This document shows positions 61,591-64,000 of a stretch of DNA of 64,000 nt, one piece after another. Position 1 is the first letter of the stretch. The number at the start of each line of letters is the position of its first letter. The stretch is from assembly GCF_002101705.1 (NCBI RefSeq), contig NZ_LQPC01000065.1, positions 1 through 64,000 of the forward strand. Direction: 5' to 3'. The notes beneath the pieces are model-generated. The model was given only the letters and a program-made list of their open reading frames with translations, was not told where the DNA came from and did no database searches. The stretch comes from Mycolicibacterium iranicum. GTDB lineage: Bacteria > Actinomycetota > Actinomycetes > Mycobacteriales > Mycobacteriaceae. The position numbers and the translations under genes were made by a program.

Positions 61591-62370
61591 TCAGGGAAGG
61601 ATCGCGTCGACGTAGCCGCCGTCGACACGCAGCGCGCCGCCCGTCGTCGCCGATGCCAGCGGCGACGCCAGGTAGGTGACCATGTTGGCGATTTCCTCGG
61701 GCTCGATCAGCCGCTGAATCAGCGACTGCGGCCGATGCAGCCGCATGAACTCGCGCTGCGCCTTCTCCCACGGGAGCGATTGATCGACCAGCTGATAGAC
61801 GAACTCCTCGACGCCTGCGGTGTGCGTCGGTCCGGCGATCACCGAATTGACCGTGACCCCGGTGCCCGCCGCATCCTTGGCGAAGCCACGCGACAGCGCT
61901 AGCAGCGCCGTTTTCGAAACCCCGTAATGGATCATCTCCTCGGGCGTGACGATGGCCGAGTCGCTGGCGATCTGCAGCACTCTGCCCCAGTGCCGTTCCA
62001 CCATGCCGGGCAGGTAATGGCGGATGAGCCGGGCGGCGGCGAGCACGTTGACCTCGAAGTAGGTGCGCCACTGCTCGTCGGTGATCTCGCGGGCCGGCAC
62101 CGCACCGAAAATGCCGAGGTTGTTGACCAGAACGTCGACGTGCGGCAGCTCGCCGAACAGCGTCTCCGCACCATCGGCACTCGCCACGTCGGCGGCCACA
62201 CCGACAGCGTCCCCGCCGATCTTCGCAACCGCCTCGTCGACGCGGTCGCGGCTGCGGCCGTTGACCACCACGCGGGCGCCGGTGGATGCGAGTCCCTGCG
62301 CGATCGCCAGGCCGATGCCTTGCGTGGAGCCCGTGACGAGAGCGGTCTTTCCGGTCAGATCGATGTTCAC
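61591..62370 (-). CDS. Short-chain dehydrogenase/reductase
   Basis: A 259-residue SDR with cofactor motif ALVTGSTQGIGLAIAQGLA, the NNLG motif (VLVNNLGIFG) in place of NNAG, active-site Ser in IASDSAI and Tyr-x-x-x-Lys in HYGVSKTALLALS. C-terminus VDGGYVDAILP. The ATG starts MNIDLTGKTAL. It lies 105 bp from the acyl-CoA synthetase at 62476, on the same strand. Substrate unknown. Confidence 0.88.
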   Translation of the reverse strand: MNIDLTGKTALVTGSTQGIGLAIAQGLASTGARVVVNGRSRDRVDEAVAKIGGDAVGVAADVASADGAETLFGELPHVDVLVNNLGIFGAVPAREITDEQWRTYFEVNVLAAARLIRHYLPGMVERHWGRVLQIASDSAIVTPEEMIHYGVSKTALLALSRGFAKDAAGTGVTVNSVIAGPTHTAGVEEFVYQLVDQSLPWEKAQREFMRLHRPQSLIQRLIEPEEIANMVTYLASPLASATTGGALRVDGGYVDAILP

Positions 62371-62475
62371 AGGTGAGAACTACCACCGCGAGACGTTCGA
62401 TATTCCCGCGACGAGCGTGCGCGAAATGCCAGACCTGCGCGGCGCGTCGCCGAGCAGACGCGCGCGCTCGCGGTG

Positions 62476-64000
62476 CTAATCCGTCGGGAGGTCCATCTCG
62501 CGCAGCTCGCGCTTGAGGATCTTGCCCGTGGGGTTGCGGGGCAGTTCGTCGAGGAAGATCACCTCGCGCGGCACCTTGTAGCGGGCGAGGTTGTCGCGCA
62601 CATAGGCCTTGATCGCGTCCTCGTCGATGGACGCGCCCTCGACTTTGACCACGAAGCAGCGCAGCCGGTGACCCCACTCCTTGTCCTCGACGCCCAGCGC
62701 CGTGGCCTCGACGACCTCGGGATGGCCGCTGACAAGGTCCTCGATCTCAGCGGGGAAGACGTTCTCGCCGCCGGAGACGATCATCTCGTCGTCACGGCCA
62801 CTGACATAGAGCAGATCGTTCTCATCGAAGTAGCCGACATCGCCGGAAGAGAGCAGGCCGTCGATGATCTGCTTGCCGCCACCGCCGGTGTAGCCCTCGA
62901 ACGGGAAGAAGTTGCCGACGAAGATGCGGCCGACCTGACCTTTGGGCACGTCGTTGCCGTTGTCGTCGAGGATCCTGACCTTCATTCCCTTGACGACGGG
63001 CCCGACGGTGGCCGGATTGATCGAAAGATGTTGCGGCCCAGCGATAGTCGCGAAGGCCACCTCTGTGGAGCCGTACAGGTTGTAGACGACCGGGCCGAGT
63101 TCCTTCAGCGCTCTGGTGGCCAGCTCGGCGCCGAGCTGGCTGCCCGAGACGAAGACGATGCGCAGCGACGACAGGTTGGGCTTGGGGGACGTCTTGTCGA
63201 GCTCGTCGAGCATCCGTGACAGCATCACCGGCACGACGACGATGGCGGTGGCCTCGTGCTTCTCGATGTCGGCCAACACCGTGGCCGGCTTGAACCGCCT
63301 GCGCAGCACCAGCGTCGAGCCCAGCATCATCGCGATGGTGCCGTGCAGGAACCCGAGCGCATGGAACATCGGTGCGGGCAGCGACGTCACCTCACCGGAC
63401 TTGAACGGAACCGACGACAGCACCCCACCGATCGGTGCCAATGACGGCGGGGCACTGCGGTTGGCGCCCTTGGGGGTTCCGGTGGTGCCACTGGTCAGGA
63501 TGATGATCGACGAATGCTTCGTCGCCTTCGGCGGCGGCATGGCGCTGGTGCGGGCGATGAGTTCTTCGAGGGTTTCGTCGGTGCTTCCCGACGGCTCCTC
63601 CTTGTCCGGGTTGACGCCGAGCGCGCGCAGCTTGCCCAGTTGGGGATCGGCCTGGGCGACGGCGGCGGTGTACTCGTCGTCGTAGATGATCAGCTCGGCG
63701 CCCTCCCGCTCGGACACCTCTTTGATCTGGGGGCCGGAGAACTCGCTGTTGAGCAGGATGATGCGGGCGCCGATCTTGGCCGTGGCGTAGACCGACACCA
63801 GGAACCACCGGTGGTTGCGAGCGAGGATCGCGACACCGTCGCCGCCCTTGACGCCCTTGGCCAGCAGTCCATTGGCCACCGCATTGACCGCGTCGTCGAG
63901 TTCTTTGAACGTGAACTCGCCGAAGTCATCGATGACGGCGTTGCGGTTCGGGTAGCGACGCGCGTTGAGGGCCGGGATCATCCCGATCTCACCCCAGCGC
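62476..64000 (-). CDS. fadD2: Long-chain acyl-CoA synthetase (FadD2-like), 5' end off the window
   Basis: About 508 C-terminal residues of an AMP-forming acyl-CoA ligase. Core motifs: the AMP-loop LTSGTTGTPKGANRS, YGSTEVAF, the hinge VSGRDDEMIVSGGENVFPAE and the C-terminal catalytic Lys in PTGKILKRELREMD. An ATG at 63981 exists, but the frame stays open to the edge with the sequence RWGEIG before it, and the family is about 560 residues, so I read it as cut by the window. It activates fatty acids for the FadE6-type dehydrogenase. Name by order relative to fadE6. Confidence 0.88.
   Translation of the reverse strand, partial: RWGEIGMIPALNARRYPNRNAVIDDFGEFTFKELDDAVNAVANGLLAKGVKGGDGVAILARNHRWFLVSVYATAKIGARIILLNSEFSGPQIKEVSEREGAELIIYDDEYTAAVAQADPQLGKLRALGVNPDKEEPSGSTDETLEELIARTSAMPPPKATKHSSIIILTSGTTGTPKGANRSAPPSLAPIGGVLSSVPFKSGEVTSLPAPMFHALGFLHGTIAMMLGSTLVLRRRFKPATVLADIEKHEATAIVVVPVMLSRMLDELDKTSPKPNLSSLRIVFVSGSQLGAELATRALKELGPVVYNLYGSTEVAFATIAGPQHLSINPATVGPVVKGMKVRILDDNGNDVPKGQVGRIFVGNFFPFEGYTGGGGKQIIDGLLSSGDVGYFDENDLLYVSGRDDEMIVSGGENVFPAEIEDLVSGHPEVVEATALGVEDKEWGHRLRCFVVKVEGASIDEDAIKAYVRDNLARYKVPREVIFLDELPRNPTGKILKRELREMDLPTD

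Noticed and set aside
62476..63981. FadD2 as a complete gene starting at the ATG at 63981
   Set aside because: The frame stays open to the window edge with plausible protein sequence, and the family is some 50 residues longer at the N-terminus.

Overview
The window is high-GC actinobacterial DNA. It carries a complete type VII secretion locus with PE and PPE genes, many GTG starts, a trehalose 2-sulfotransferase gene (stf0) and an iron-box (IdeR-like) promoter. Together these point to a Mycobacterium/Mycolicibacterium chromosome, probably a free-living fast grower given the ACC deaminase and the many catabolic redox genes. Genes are densely packed, with many 4-bp ATGA/GTGA start-stop overlaps within operons and short stop overlaps (several of them CTAG) between convergent genes. 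I see no tRNA, rRNA, insertion sequence, prophage or CRISPR array.

Layout. 0-3.7 kb: the 5' end of a secreted Ala/Pro-rich protein running off the left edge, a secreted hydrolase-lipocalin fusion and an MFS exporter. 3.9-9.6 kb: two large STAND/LuxR regulators with a small HTH protein between them. 9.6-15.6 kb: ACC deaminase with a divergent GntR/FCD regulator, two paralogous alpha/beta hydrolases (one cytosolic, one lipoprotein), a GMC oxidoreductase and two small secreted proteins. 15.7-21.5 kb: FAD monooxygenase plus SDR, an excalibur protein, an unknown protein, a structured convergent intergenic region, a membrane-anchored Hsp70-like protein with a poly-Thr tail, and an NTF2-like protein. 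21.5-27.7 kb: a minus-strand operon of an HTH regulator, an SRPBCC protein and an L,D-transpeptidase-like protein; a PAP2-DAG kinase fusion beside a second PAP2 phosphatase; a tandem pair of unknown paralogs; and a nucleoside-diphosphate-sugar epimerase-like protein.

27.8-32.9 kb is a sulfation module: sulfatase, stf0, cysD and cysNC on one strand. CysD and CysNC make APS and then PAPS, Stf0 uses PAPS to sulfate trehalose, and the sulfatase hydrolyses sulfate esters. The CysD copy has an altered PP-loop. 32.9-37.2 kb: tam, an ArsR repressor divergent from a P1B-4 metal ATPase, and an alpha/beta hydrolase.

37.2-51.7 kb is the complete ESX-3 locus on the minus strand (eccA3-eccB3-eccC3-PE5-PPE4-esxG-esxH-espG3-eccD3-mycP3-eccE3), with an IdeR-type iron box upstream of eccA3. 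The most striking observation is in MycP3. The catalytic serine position of the subtilase fold is Gly (GTG instead of GTS), and the oxyanion-hole Asn position is Asp, so this mycosin looks like a pseudoprotease. EccC3 also carries a 27-bp in-frame tandem duplication.

51.9-64 kb: a DUF2236/MpaB-type protein, a TetR regulator, a glyoxalase-family protein, an alpha/beta hydrolase, a D-2-hydroxyacid dehydrogenase, a double-domain acyl-CoA dehydrogenase (FadE6-like), a diguanylate cyclase, a small membrane protein, an FAD amine-oxidase-like protein, an SDR and a FadD2-like acyl-CoA synthetase that runs off the right edge. As I recall M. tuberculosis gene order, the span from fadD2/fadE6 through ESX-3 to the sulfatase corresponds to Rv0270-Rv0296c. 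Relative to that, cysD-cysNC and the arsR-ATPase pair look like insertions.
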